Below, one piece after another: positions 36,078 to 43,804 of a stretch of DNA of 64,000 nucleotides. Both the position numbers and the translations under genes were made by a program. Below the pieces are notes generated by a model. It saw nothing but the letters and a program-made list of their open reading frames with translations. It was not told where the DNA came from and searched no databases. The stretch is from Kribbella sp. VKM Ac-2568 (GTDB lineage: Bacteria; Actinomycetota; Actinomycetes; Propionibacteriales; Kribbellaceae). How positions within the stretch are numbered: position 1 is the first letter of the stretch; each line of letters opens with the position of its first letter. The stretch is from the NCBI RefSeq assembly GCF_004345365.1, contig NZ_SLVF01000013.1, positions 1 through 64,000 of the forward strand, given 5' to 3'.

Positions 36078-36907
36078 ACCCGCTGATCTCTGCCGACTCC
36101 CTGGCTGGTGAGTTGCGGTCGGCCACTGACCGCCCCGTCCTCTTCGATGTGACCTGGAACCTGGCAGGCCCGCCCGGCCGCGACGCGTACGACGCCGGCC
36201 ACCTGCCCGGGGCGTACTTCGTCGACCTGGACGCAGAACTCGCCGGTCCGCCCGGTGCCGGTGGTCGCCACCCGTTGCCTGAGGCAAGCGTTGTCGAGGC
36301 GGCGCTACGCCGGGCCGGCGTCGACGCCGACACCCGTGTGGTCGTGTACGACGCGGTGAACTCGACGGCGGCGGCTCGTGCCTGGTGGATCTTCCGGTAC
36401 TTCGGCCTCAGCGAGGTACGGGTGCTCGACGGCGGTCTCGCCGGGTGGCAGGAGGCCGGGGGAGAGGTGACCACCGCGGTTCCTCCGGAGAGCAAGGGGT
36501 CCTTCGTCGCGTCACCCGGACACGTCCCGATGCTCGACGCGGAAGGTGCCGCCGCGGTGGCGGAGTCCGGCGTACTGCTGGACGCGCGCGCGCCGGAGCG
36601 GTTCGCCGGCGAGGTGGAGCCGATGGACAAGGTCGCCGGACACATCCCGGGCGCGGTCAACGCCCCGACCACCGCCAACGTCGATGCCACCGGCCACTTC
36701 CTCCCCGCCGAGGAACTCCGCGAACGCTTCGCCGGACTCGGTGTCTCCGCCGAGGGCGAGACCGGCGTGTACTGCGGGTCCGGGGTCACCGCCGCGCACG
36801 AGGCGCTCGCGCTCGAGATCGCCGGAGTACACGCACCCGTCTACGTCGGCTCGTGGTCCGAGTGGATCACCGACCCGTCGCGGCCGATCGCCACCGGCAA
36901 GGACTGA
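36074..36907 (+). CDS. Rhodanese-like sulfurtransferase (two-domain; thiosulfate/3-mercaptopyruvate type)
   Basis: 277 residues. The N-terminal rhodanese domain (about 5-130) is catalytically silent and the C-terminal one carries the active-site Cys234 in YCGSGVTAAH. The CGSGVT loop is the form usual in 3-mercaptopyruvate sulfurtransferases, while CRKGVT is typical of thiosulfate enzymes. It transfers sulfane sulfur to cyanide or thiol acceptors. It is translationally coupled to thymidine kinase (ATGA). The first of three CTGACCTTTCGATCA repeats overlaps its stop codon. Confidence 0.88.
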   Translation: MNPLISADSLAGELRSATDRPVLFDVTWNLAGPPGRDAYDAGHLPGAYFVDLDAELAGPPGAGGRHPLPEASVVEAALRRAGVDADTRVVVYDAVNSTAAARAWWIFRYFGLSEVRVLDGGLAGWQEAGGEVTTAVPPESKGSFVASPGHVPMLDAEGAAAVAESGVLLDARAPERFAGEVEPMDKVAGHIPGAVNAPTTANVDATGHFLPAEELRERFAGLGVSAEGETGVYCGSGVTAAHEALALEIAGVHAPVYVGSWSEWITDPSRPIATGKD

Positions 36908-36960
36908 CCTTTCGATCAGAGGGCTGACCTTGCGATCACGGGTCGCTGACCTTTCGATCA
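36904..36960. repeat. Three phased 15-bp direct repeats
   Basis: CTGACCTTTCGATCA occurs at 36904-36918 and 36946-36960; the copy at 36924-36938 has one change (CTGACCTTGCGATCA). The starts are 20 and 22 bp apart, about two helical turns, so all copies face the same side of the DNA. They lie 38-94 bp upstream of the -35 element of the DUF4185 gene and could be an activator or repressor array. Confidence 0.7.
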
Positions 36961-36997
36961 GGATCGAAGGCGGCCCCGCTGCGGGCGCTGGGACTTC

Positions 36998-37026
36998 TTG
37001 ACTTGTCCGGACGCCTCGGCCAAGGT
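36998..37026 (+). promoter_or_regulatory. Sigma-70-type promoter of the DUF4185 gene
   Basis: TTGACT (36998-37003), 17-bp spacer, CAAGGT (37021-37026). The -35 is one base from consensus; the -10 differs from TANNNT at its first base. Confidence 0.45.
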
Positions 37027-37027
37027 C

Positions 37028-37047
37028 GTGGGCAATCGATTTCCCAC
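37028..37047. promoter_or_regulatory. 20-bp near-perfect palindromic operator
   Basis: GTGGGCAATCGATTTCCCAC is palindromic at 18 of 20 positions. It begins directly after the predicted -10 and covers the transcription start region of the DUF4185 gene, the place for a repressor. The size and central CG dyad resemble LacI- or GntR-type sites; no such regulator gene is adjacent. Confidence 0.65.
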
Positions 37048-37064
37048 GCCCCCGAGGAGTCACG

Positions 37065-38143
37065 ATGCCACCCCAACCGACACTCAGCCGATCCACCTTC
37101 CTGAAGGCCGCGGTCGGCGCCGGCGCGCTGCTCGCCGTACCGGCAGCCGCTGAGGCGGCCACCCGTGGAACCCAGGCCGTGGTCACCAACAAGGTGGCCG
37201 ACCTGACCGGCCCAGGGCTGACGAACCAGTTCCGGATGCAGGCGACGGATCTGGGATTCCCGGTGCGGACACCCGACGGGCGGATGCTGTTCATGTTCGG
37301 CGACACCTTCGAGAATCCGGTGGTCGGCGGCGGCTGGTGGCGGTCGCCGGTGGCGTTGTGGTCGACCACGACGAACCTGGCCGGGGGAGTGAAGTGGTCC
37401 GGCGCGGTCGGGGGAGCCGCCGCCCAGCAGCTGTGGGACTACCCGCACGACAACCCGACGTTCTCCACCGTGCTGCCGTCGGACGTGATCACCTTCGGCG
37501 GGTCGATGTACCTGCACGCGATGGTGAACAAGGGGCTCGGCAACGTGGTGTGGACCGAGATCTGGCGCAGCGACAACTCCGGCGCCAGCTGGTACCACAC
37601 CGGCGCGAAGTTCCCGAGCGACATCGACGGCGGACTGTTCCAGCTGCTCACCTGGGGCGAGGGCAACGACGGGTACGTCTACGTCTACTCGACCGGGTTC
37701 CAGCGGAACAAGCCGACATCCTGAAGCGGGTGCGGAGCGACCAGATCGCCAACCCGGCGGCGTACCAGCCGTGGGGGTTCCGCGACGGGGTCTGGGCGTG
37801 GGGCAACCCCGCGACGCCGATCCTGACCGGCAGCTTCGGGGAGATGAGCCTGCGGCCGCTCGGCGGGAAGTGGGTGCTGACCTGGTTCAACGCCGGCGAC
37901 TACCGGATCGACGGCATCATCATGGACACCCCGACCTCGAACCTCTACACGGCGTACCGCCAGACCCTGATCTACGGCGGCGCCTGGGGAGCAGAGGACG
38001 ACAACCACGTAGCTCAGCTCTACGGCGGCTACATCATCCCCGGCTCCACTCTCAGCGATATGCACCTGTCGGTCAGCCAGTGGAAGACGGACGCCGGTTG
38101 GCCGTACCGAGTCATGCAGTTCCGCGTCCGCGGCTTCGGCTGA
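37065..38143 (+). pseudogene. Exported DUF4185-like protein, frameshifted
   Basis: ATG 37065 follows GAGGAG (37054-37059). The N-terminus (SRSTFLKAAVGAGALLAVPAAAEAA) is a signal peptide, slightly Tat-like. The first frame reads FRMQATDLGFPVRTPDGRMLFMFGDTF...VYVYSTGFQRNKP and stops at 37722-37724. The continuation, ILKRVRSDQIANPAAYQPWGF...MQFRVRGFG, lies in another frame and ends at 38143. Restoring one base near 37712-37716 gives exactly 360 codons. The FGDTF/W..GN pattern is that of DUF4185 beta-propeller proteins, often extracellular glycan-associated. A sequencing error is possible. Confidence 0.75.
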
Positions 38144-38176
38144 CCACGGGCAACTCAGGCGGCTCCGCCCGGTGAT

Positions 38177-38560
38177 TCAGGCGGGGCCGGCGACGCCGAC
38201 GAGGTTGCCTTCGGGGTCGGTGAACTGCCCGACGATCAGCTTGCCCGGCACGCCTTCGGGACCCATCAAACGAGTGCCACCCAGAGCCTCCGCCTTCCGG
38301 AGCGCCTCCTCGACGTTGGGCACGCCGACGTAGAAGAGCGCCTTGGGTGAGTGGTTCTTGCCGCCGCCGACTCCGCCGTTCAGTCCGTTGCCGTCACCCG
38401 TGGTGGTGCCGTCGACGAACCCGTAGTTGCCGGGCTCCGACACCGCCTCGGTGACCGCGTCGTCGGTGCTGTACTCCCACCCGAACAGCTCTCCGTAGTA
38501 GCTCCTCAACCCGGCCGGGTCGCTACCGATGATCTCGAAGTGCACTACCGCGTCGGCCAT
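38177..38560 (-). CDS. VOC (glyoxalase/bleomycin-resistance) superfamily protein
   Basis: 127 residues forming one two-motif VOC module: VVHFEIIGSDPAGLRSYYGELFGWEYSTDD at the start, KALFYVGVPNVEEALRKAEALGGTRLMGPEGVPG in the second half and QFTDPEGNLVGVAG at the end (metal-site Glu region). Such small proteins may be dioxygenase-like enzymes or binding proteins. It is divergent from the alpha/beta hydrolase gene with an inverted repeat in between. Confidence 0.85.
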   Translation of the reverse strand: MADAVVHFEIIGSDPAGLRSYYGELFGWEYSTDDAVTEAVSEPGNYGFVDGTTTGDGNGLNGGVGGGKNHSPKALFYVGVPNVEEALRKAEALGGTRLMGPEGVPGKLIVGQFTDPEGNLVGVAGPA

Positions 38561-38593
38561 GTTTCCTCCTGCTCAGAGCATTCGTTGTCACCC

Positions 38594-38606
38594 GGTACGT
38601 CGTACC
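38594..38606. promoter_or_regulatory. Inverted repeat in the VOC / hydrolase divergent promoter
   Basis: GGTAC-gtc-GTACC is a perfect 5-bp dyad midway between the divergent genes, followed 24 bp later by a half-site-like ACGTACC. It is a candidate operator for an unlinked regulator. Confidence 0.4.
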
Positions 38607-38676
38607 CCCGAGCCGCCTTTTCGACATTACGTACCCTCTGACCCGGACGAGGATCGGCGACGGAAGGTTGTTCGGC

Positions 38677-39456
38677 ATGGGCGAGTACGTAGACGCGGAC
38701 GGCGTTCGGATGTACTACGAGGTGCACGGCGAAGGTGATCCGGTGCTGTTGCTGCACGGCGGCGGTGGAACCGCCGACAGCTGGCTCGCCCAGGTCCGCG
38801 GCCTCGCCGGCCAGTACCGCGTGTACGTGCCCGAGCGCAGGGGTCACGGCAGGTCGCCCGACGTCGAGGGACCCGTGACGATGGAGTTGATGTCGGCAGA
38901 CACCGCGGCATTCATGGCGGCCCTCGGGATCGGGTCCGCGTTCGTGATCGGCTGGAGCGACGGCGGCAAGGTGGCTGCCCGTCTGGCACTGAGCCGGCCC
39001 GAGCTGGTGCGGAAGCTCGTCCTGATTGGGACCGAGCTCACCCGTGACGGCGCCACTCCCGCGGGAGACGCGCTCTTCACGGAGGAAGGGCTCGCCGAGC
39101 TGACCACGCTCTTCCGGCCGCGGTACGAGCCGTTGACGCCGGACGGTCCGGAGCACTTCCAGGTCGTGTTCGACAAGTGGGCGCAGATGTGGCTGACGAT
39201 GCCCGATCTCGACCTGGCCGAGCTGAAGGCGCTGACGATGCCGGTGCTGGTGATGCAGGGCGATGACGACGGGGTGCGGATCGAGCACAGCGTGGCCGTG
39301 GCGAAGGCGATTCCCGACACCCAGCTGGCCGTCGTACCCGGCACGTCGCACGCGCTCCCGATCGAGAAGCCGGGGCTCGTGAACCAGTTGCTCGTGGACT
39401 TCCTCAGCGACCAGCAGACCCCGAAGTACATGCCGATGGGCGCGCTCGACCAGTAG
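38677..39456 (+). CDS. Alpha/beta hydrolase
   Basis: 259 residues. The oxyanion-hole motif is LLLHGGGGTADSW, the nucleophile elbow GWSDGG (Ser), the acid probably Asp in VMQGDDDGV, and the His in GTSHALP. The cap region is small. ATG 38677 follows GGAAGG at good spacing. The substrate is unknown; the closest pattern is that of small esterases and haloperoxidase-like hydrolases. Confidence 0.85.
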   Translation: MGEYVDADGVRMYYEVHGEGDPVLLLHGGGGTADSWLAQVRGLAGQYRVYVPERRGHGRSPDVEGPVTMELMSADTAAFMAALGIGSAFVIGWSDGGKVAARLALSRPELVRKLVLIGTELTRDGATPAGDALFTEEGLAELTTLFRPRYEPLTPDGPEHFQVVFDKWAQMWLTMPDLDLAELKALTMPVLVMQGDDDGVRIEHSVAVAKAIPDTQLAVVPGTSHALPIEKPGLVNQLLVDFLSDQQTPKYMPMGALDQ

Positions 39457-39548
39457 GCGCCGAGAGCGCAGGCAGCAGCCGCGGCGAACGGTTTCCCCGC
39501 GTCTGCGGACGGACTTGAGAGGTGTTCGAACCGTGACCGAACTTGCCA

Positions 39549-39577
39549 TTGATAAAGTAACACGCATGGTTTAACTT
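39549..39577 (+). promoter_or_regulatory. Promoter with built-in operator, sugar ABC operon (shared with 54.3 kb)
   Basis: TTGATA (39549-39554), 17-bp spacer, TAACTT (39572-39577). The spacer and first -10 bases contain AGTAACACGCATGGTTTAA (39556-39574), which recurs without a mismatch in the promoter of the secreted 1292-aa protein, also between -35 and -10 and in the same orientation relative to transcription. Identity extends to 23 of 24 bases (39556-39579). A repressor binding here would block RNA polymerase. The leader up to ATG 39657 is about 70 nt and holds a small hairpin (CCGCCC 39620-39625 / GGGCGG 39634-39639) before the GAGGAG ribosome binding site. Confidence 0.82.
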
Positions 39578-39656
39578 ACTCGGAAATTGGGCTTCTGTGG
39601 CCCAGACCACACCCCTGAACCGCCCACTGGTGGGGGCGGAAACCTGAGGAGTTCCG

Positions 39657-41036
39657 ATGACGAGAACGGCAAGGCTGGTCGTGGCCCTGACCTCGGCAGC
39701 CGCGATGCTGACCGCGGCAGCGTGTGCGGACGGAAGCACCCCCGCGGCGACCACTGGCGGATCGGTCGACGAGAACGCTCCGGTCACGATCACGGTCGGG
39801 AACCGGCCGAAGCCGGACAAGCCGGCCGACGTCGCCACGTTCGACCGCAACGTGAAGAAGTTCACGGACGCGCACCCGAACATCACGGTGAAGTCGACCG
39901 AGACGGAGTGGGACGCGCAGACCTTCCAGGCCCAGGTGGCCGGCGGCTCGTTGCCGACGGTGATGAGCATCAGCTTCACCGAGCCGCTGAACATGATCCC
40001 GAACAAGCAACTGCCCGACATCACCGACGAGCTGAAGCTGGTCGACCTGACCAAGGATCTCAACCCCGAGACGCTCAAGCTGGTCTCCGACGACAAGGGC
40101 CGGATCTACGGCGTGCCGTTCGAGGCCTTCTCCGTCGGACTCGCCTACAACCGGACGTTGTTCAAGCAGGCCGGCCTGGACCCGGACAAGCCGCCGACCA
40201 ACTGGGACGAGGTCCGGCAGTACGCGAAGCAGATCACCGAGAAGACCGGCAAGGCCGGCTACGCGCAGCTGACCAAGGACAACACCGGTGGCTGGATGCT
40301 CACCACGATGACCTACAGCATGGGCGGCACCGTCCAGAGTGACGACGGCAAGAAGAGCACCTTCAACGACGCGCCGACCAAGAAGGCGCTGCAGTTGCTG
40401 AAGGACATGCGCTGGACCGACAACACGATGGGCACCAACTTCCTCTACAACCAGGAAGAGGCCCGGCAGGACTTCGCCGCCGGCAAGATCGGCATGATCA
40501 TGCAGGCGCCGGACGCCTACGACATGTGCGTGAAGAATTTCGGCATGAAGCCGGCCGACTTCGGCGAGGGCGCGCTGCCGCAGGACGGCGGCCCGTTCGG
40601 CACGCTGACCGGTGGCTCGATCAAGATGATCAACCCGAAGTCGACCAAGAACGAGATCGTCGCGGCGCTGAAGTGGATCAAGTCGCAGGAGTTCGACAAG
40701 TACACCGACCAGACGGTGGCGATCCAGAACGCCAAGGACGCGATCGCGGACAAGGGCTTCGTCGGACGGCCGGGCGTCACGCCGCTGAGCCAGGAGACCT
40801 ACGACCAGTACAACAAGTGGCGCGAGCCCTACAACAACGTGCCGGTCGAACAGTTCAAGGGCTACGTCGAGTCGACCAAGACGCTCAAGCTGCTGCCGGA
40901 GCCGTCGAACAAGGGGCAAGAGGTCTACGCGCTGCTCGACCCGGTCGTGCAGCAGGTGCTGACCAAGAAGGACGCGGACATCGACAAGTTACTCTCCGAC
41001 GCCGCTTCGAAGATCGACGCCCGCCTGGCGCGGTAG
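39657..41036 (+). CDS. Sugar ABC transporter substrate-binding lipoprotein
   Basis: 459 residues. The lipoprotein signal is MTRTARLVVALTSAAAMLTAAAC (Cys23). The body matches family-1 extracellular solute-binding proteins: VPFEAFSVGLAYNRTLFKQAGLDPDKPPTNWDEVRQYAKQITEKTG, FLYNQEEARQDFAAGKIGMIMQAPDA and TPLSQETYDQYNKWREPY. It captures a carbohydrate for the two permeases downstream (4-nt gap). ATG 39657 follows GAGGAG. One TTA leucine codon is present at 40989-40991, a rare codon in such genomes that can depend on the bldA tRNA. No ATPase gene is in the operon, so a shared MsiK-like ATPase is expected. Confidence 0.9.
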   Translation: MTRTARLVVALTSAAAMLTAAACADGSTPAATTGGSVDENAPVTITVGNRPKPDKPADVATFDRNVKKFTDAHPNITVKSTETEWDAQTFQAQVAGGSLPTVMSISFTEPLNMIPNKQLPDITDELKLVDLTKDLNPETLKLVSDDKGRIYGVPFEAFSVGLAYNRTLFKQAGLDPDKPPTNWDEVRQYAKQITEKTGKAGYAQLTKDNTGGWMLTTMTYSMGGTVQSDDGKKSTFNDAPTKKALQLLKDMRWTDNTMGTNFLYNQEEARQDFAAGKIGMIMQAPDAYDMCVKNFGMKPADFGEGALPQDGGPFGTLTGGSIKMINPKSTKNEIVAALKWIKSQEFDKYTDQTVAIQNAKDAIADKGFVGRPGVTPLSQETYDQYNKWREPYNNVPVEQFKGYVESTKTLKLLPEPSNKGQEVYALLDPVVQQVLTKKDADIDKLLSDAASKIDARLAR

Positions 41037-41040
41037 TCCG

Positions 41041-41964
41041 ATGGCTGTCCTCACCCGCACCCCCGCTTCTCAGTCCGGCCGGAGCCTTTCCACCTGGTTC
41101 CGCTCCGGCGGGCTGAGCAGTATCGTCTTCGCGCTGCCCCTGGTGCTGACCTTCCTGTACTTCTCCTGGGGCCCGATCGTGCGCGGGCTGGTGCTGAGTT
41201 TCCAGAAGAACAACCTCGTCACCACACCGGAGTGGGTCGGCTGGTCGAACTTCAGCTATGTGCTGACCGACCCGCAGCTCCCGCAGGCGACCCAGAACAC
41301 CCTGTACTTCGCTCTGCTCGCGCTGATCTTCGGCTTCCCGGTGCCGTTGTTCCTGGCGGTGTTCATCAGCGAGCTGCGCAGTACCGGCTGGCTCTACAAC
41401 GTGCTCTCCTACCTGCCGGCGGTGGTACCGCCGGTGGTCGCGATCCTGCTCTGGAAGATCTTCTACGACCCCGGCACCTCGGGGCTGTTCAACTCGGTCC
41501 TCGGCTGGTTCGGGATCGGGCCGTTCGCCTGGCTGAACTCGCCCGACCTGGCGATGCCGGCGATCGTGCTGGAGGCGACCTGGGCCGGTGCCGGCGCCAC
41601 CGCGATCATCTACCTGGCCGCGCTGACCGGTGTCCGCAACGAGCTGTACGAGGCGGCCGAGCTGGACGGCGCCGGGATCTGGCGGCGGGTCTGGCACGTC
41701 ACCATCCCGCAGATCCGCGGAATCATCCTGATCATGATGCTGCTGCAGTTGATCGGCACGTTCCAGGTGTTCACCGAGCCGTTCCTGTTCACCGGCGGCG
41801 GTCCGGACAACGCGACCACCACGATCCTGCTGCTGATCTACCGGTATGCGTTCATCAACGGCGACTTCGGTGCCGCCACCGCGCTCAGCGTGCTGCTCGC
41901 GCTGGTGCTGTGCGTGCTGTCGGTCGTGTACCACTTCCTCACCCGGCGTTGGAGCACGACATGA
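41041..41964 (+). CDS. Sugar ABC transporter permease (MalF/UgpA type)
   Basis: 307 residues with six membrane segments. The cytoplasmic EAA loop that contacts the ATPase is YEAAELDGAGIWRRVWHVTIPQIRG. Preceding landmarks are SELRSTGWLYNVLSYLPAVVPPVVAILLWKIFYDP. It pairs with the second permease, whose start overlaps its stop (ATGA). Confidence 0.92.
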   Translation: MAVLTRTPASQSGRSLSTWFRSGGLSSIVFALPLVLTFLYFSWGPIVRGLVLSFQKNNLVTTPEWVGWSNFSYVLTDPQLPQATQNTLYFALLALIFGFPVPLFLAVFISELRSTGWLYNVLSYLPAVVPPVVAILLWKIFYDPGTSGLFNSVLGWFGIGPFAWLNSPDLAMPAIVLEATWAGAGATAIIYLAALTGVRNELYEAAELDGAGIWRRVWHVTIPQIRGIILIMMLLQLIGTFQVFTEPFLFTGGGPDNATTTILLLIYRYAFINGDFGAATALSVLLALVLCVLSVVYHFLTRRWSTT

Positions 41965-42929
41965 CGAGTCTCCCGATCATCGAAGAACAGGTCGCCACCA
42001 CGCCGGAGGAGGCGGCCCCGGCCACCACACGCAAACGCCGTACGGCGGAACCGCAGGAGCGAGGGATCATCTCGCACGCCGACCGGCGCCGGCCACTGGT
42101 CCAGTACGGGTTGCCGGTCATCGAGGTGCTGCTGTTCATCGGCGTCGTGGTCGCCGGCGTCGGGCCGTTGCTCTGGCTGCTGAAGTCCGGGTTGTCGACC
42201 AGCCAGGACATCCTCCGCGGCCCGATGCAGCTGTGGCCGTCCGGTATCCAGTGGCAGAACATCCCGAACGCGTGGAACCAGGTGCAGATCGGCTCGTACC
42301 TGGGCAACACGGCGATCATCGCGATCGGCTCGCTGATCTCGACGTTGTTCGTCTGTACGACGGGCGCGTTCGTGCTGAGCGTGCTCCGGCCCAAGTGGGG
42401 GCCGGTGATCACCGGTGCCGTGCTCGCCACGCTCTTCCTGCCCGGCGTGATCTCGCTGGTCCCGCTCTATCTGACCATCCTCAAGATGCCCGTCCTGGGC
42501 TTCAACCTGCAGAACACCTTCTGGGCGGTCTGGCTGCCACAGGCGGCCGGCGCGTTCAACATCCTGGTGATGAAGCGGTACTTCGACGCGATCCCGCGGG
42601 AGCTGATCGAGGCGGCGCGGATCGACGGCGCGAGCAACCTGAGGCTCTTCACCGCGCTGATCCTGCCGATGTCGAAGCCGATCATCGGGGTGGTCGCGCT
42701 GCTCACCGTGATCGGTTCGTGGAAGGACTACCTCTGGCCGCTGCTGGTGCTGCCGGACCCGAAGATGCAACCGATCTCGGTGGCGCTCCCGCGAGTGGCA
42801 CAGACCACGGAGATCTCCCTGCAGATGAGCGCGTTGTTCCTGGCGGTCCTCATCCCTGTGGTGCTCTTCTTGGTATTCCAGAAGCAGTTCCTCAGAGGTG
42901 TCGGGATGTCGGGAGGTATCAAGGAGTGA
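41961..42929 (+). CDS. Sugar ABC transporter permease (MalG/UgpE type)
   Basis: 322 residues. A charged N-terminal tail of ~45 residues precedes six membrane segments. The EAA loop is RELIEAARIDGASNLRLFTALILPMSKP, and the C-terminus LFLVFQKQFLRGVGMSGGIKE is the family-typical end. The epimerase gene starts within its last codon (GTGA overlap), so transporter and catabolic enzymes are co-translated. Confidence 0.92.
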   Translation: MTSLPIIEEQVATTPEEAAPATTRKRRTAEPQERGIISHADRRRPLVQYGLPVIEVLLFIGVVVAGVGPLLWLLKSGLSTSQDILRGPMQLWPSGIQWQNIPNAWNQVQIGSYLGNTAIIAIGSLISTLFVCTTGAFVLSVLRPKWGPVITGAVLATLFLPGVISLVPLYLTILKMPVLGFNLQNTFWAVWLPQAAGAFNILVMKRYFDAIPRELIEAARIDGASNLRLFTALILPMSKPIIGVVALLTVIGSWKDYLWPLLVLPDPKMQPISVALPRVAQTTEISLQMSALFLAVLIPVVLFLVFQKQFLRGVGMSGGIKE

Positions 42930-43804
42930 ATTCTCCATTGGCGGGGCGCCGGGTGCTGGTGACGGGCGCTGCGGGGCGGATCGGTTCCGTCACGACGCGT
43001 CACCTGACCGAGCTCGGGTCTCTGGTGACGGCCTTGACGATCGTCGAGGACCCCGAGCTCAAGGCCGACCGGGTGATCGTCGGCGACACCCGGTCGGAGG
43101 ACGACGTCGCGGCCGCGCTCGCGGACGTGGATCTCGTCGTCCACCTCGCCGCTCTCGCGCACCCGTCGGCCGGTACGCCGTACGACGTCTACAGCACCAA
43201 CGTCGTGTCGACCTTCAACGTGCTCGCCCAGGCGGGCGCGCTCGGCGTCAAGCGCGCGGTGGTTGCCAGCAGCATCAACGCGTTCGGGGTGCCGTTCAAC
43301 CCGCACGGCATCCGGCCGGCCTACTACCCGCTGGACGAGAAGATCCCCTCCGACGTCGCCGACTGGTACTCGTTGTCGAAGCAGAACGACGAGAACACCT
43401 GCCGGATGGCCTGGCGGCAGTGGGGGATCGACGTCGTGTCGTTCCGCTTCCCGCACGTGAATTCCGCCGACGTGCTGCAGCGGATGGCCGACGGCCACGC
43501 GAAGAACCCGGCGGCCGGTGTCCGCGAGGGCTGGAGCTACCTCGACACCCGCGACGCGGCGCGCGCGATCGAGCTGGGGCTGACCGCGTCGTTGTCCGGA
43601 GCTCACACGTTCTTCGTCGCCGCGGACACCACCAACGCGCCGTACGAGACGGAGATACTGCTGGACGCCTTCGCGCCGGGTGTGCCCCGGCTGCGGCGGT
43701 TCGTCGGGCGCGAGGTACCGATGGACCTGACCGCCGCGCGCACCGTGCTCGGATTCCAGGCGCAGTACGAGCTCGACCTACCCACTCACGAACTGGAGAT
43801 TTGA
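42926..43804 (+). CDS. NAD-dependent epimerase/dehydratase, possibly uronate-dehydrogenase-like
   Basis: 292 residues of an extended short-chain dehydrogenase. The NAD motif is VLVTGAAGRIGSVTTRHL (GxxGxxG), a substrate strand is VVASSINAFG, and the catalytic pair lies in WYSLSKQ (Tyr-x-x-x-Lys). The compact length and the opening resemble uronate dehydrogenases, which oxidise galacturonate or glucuronate, but a sugar epimerase is equally possible. GTG 42926 overlaps the permease stop; its own stop overlaps the next ATG (TGATG). Confidence 0.78.
   Translation: MNSPLAGRRVLVTGAAGRIGSVTTRHLTELGSLVTALTIVEDPELKADRVIVGDTRSEDDVAAALADVDLVVHLAALAHPSAGTPYDVYSTNVVSTFNVLAQAGALGVKRAVVASSINAFGVPFNPHGIRPAYYPLDEKIPSDVADWYSLSKQNDENTCRMAWRQWGIDVVSFRFPHVNSADVLQRMADGHAKNPAAGVREGWSYLDTRDAARAIELGLTASLSGAHTFFVAADTTNAPYETEILLDAFAPGVPRLRRFVGREVPMDLTAARTVLGFQAQYELDLPTHELEI

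Noticed and set aside
38144..38176. GC-rich stretch after the DUF4185 gene as terminator
   Set aside because: Only a 5-bp stem (GGCGG-ct-CCGCC) can be drawn; too weak to call.
39576..40919. Minus-strand open frame opposite the sugar-binding protein
   Set aside because: Biased shadow composition and would read through the promoter/operator of the ABC operon.
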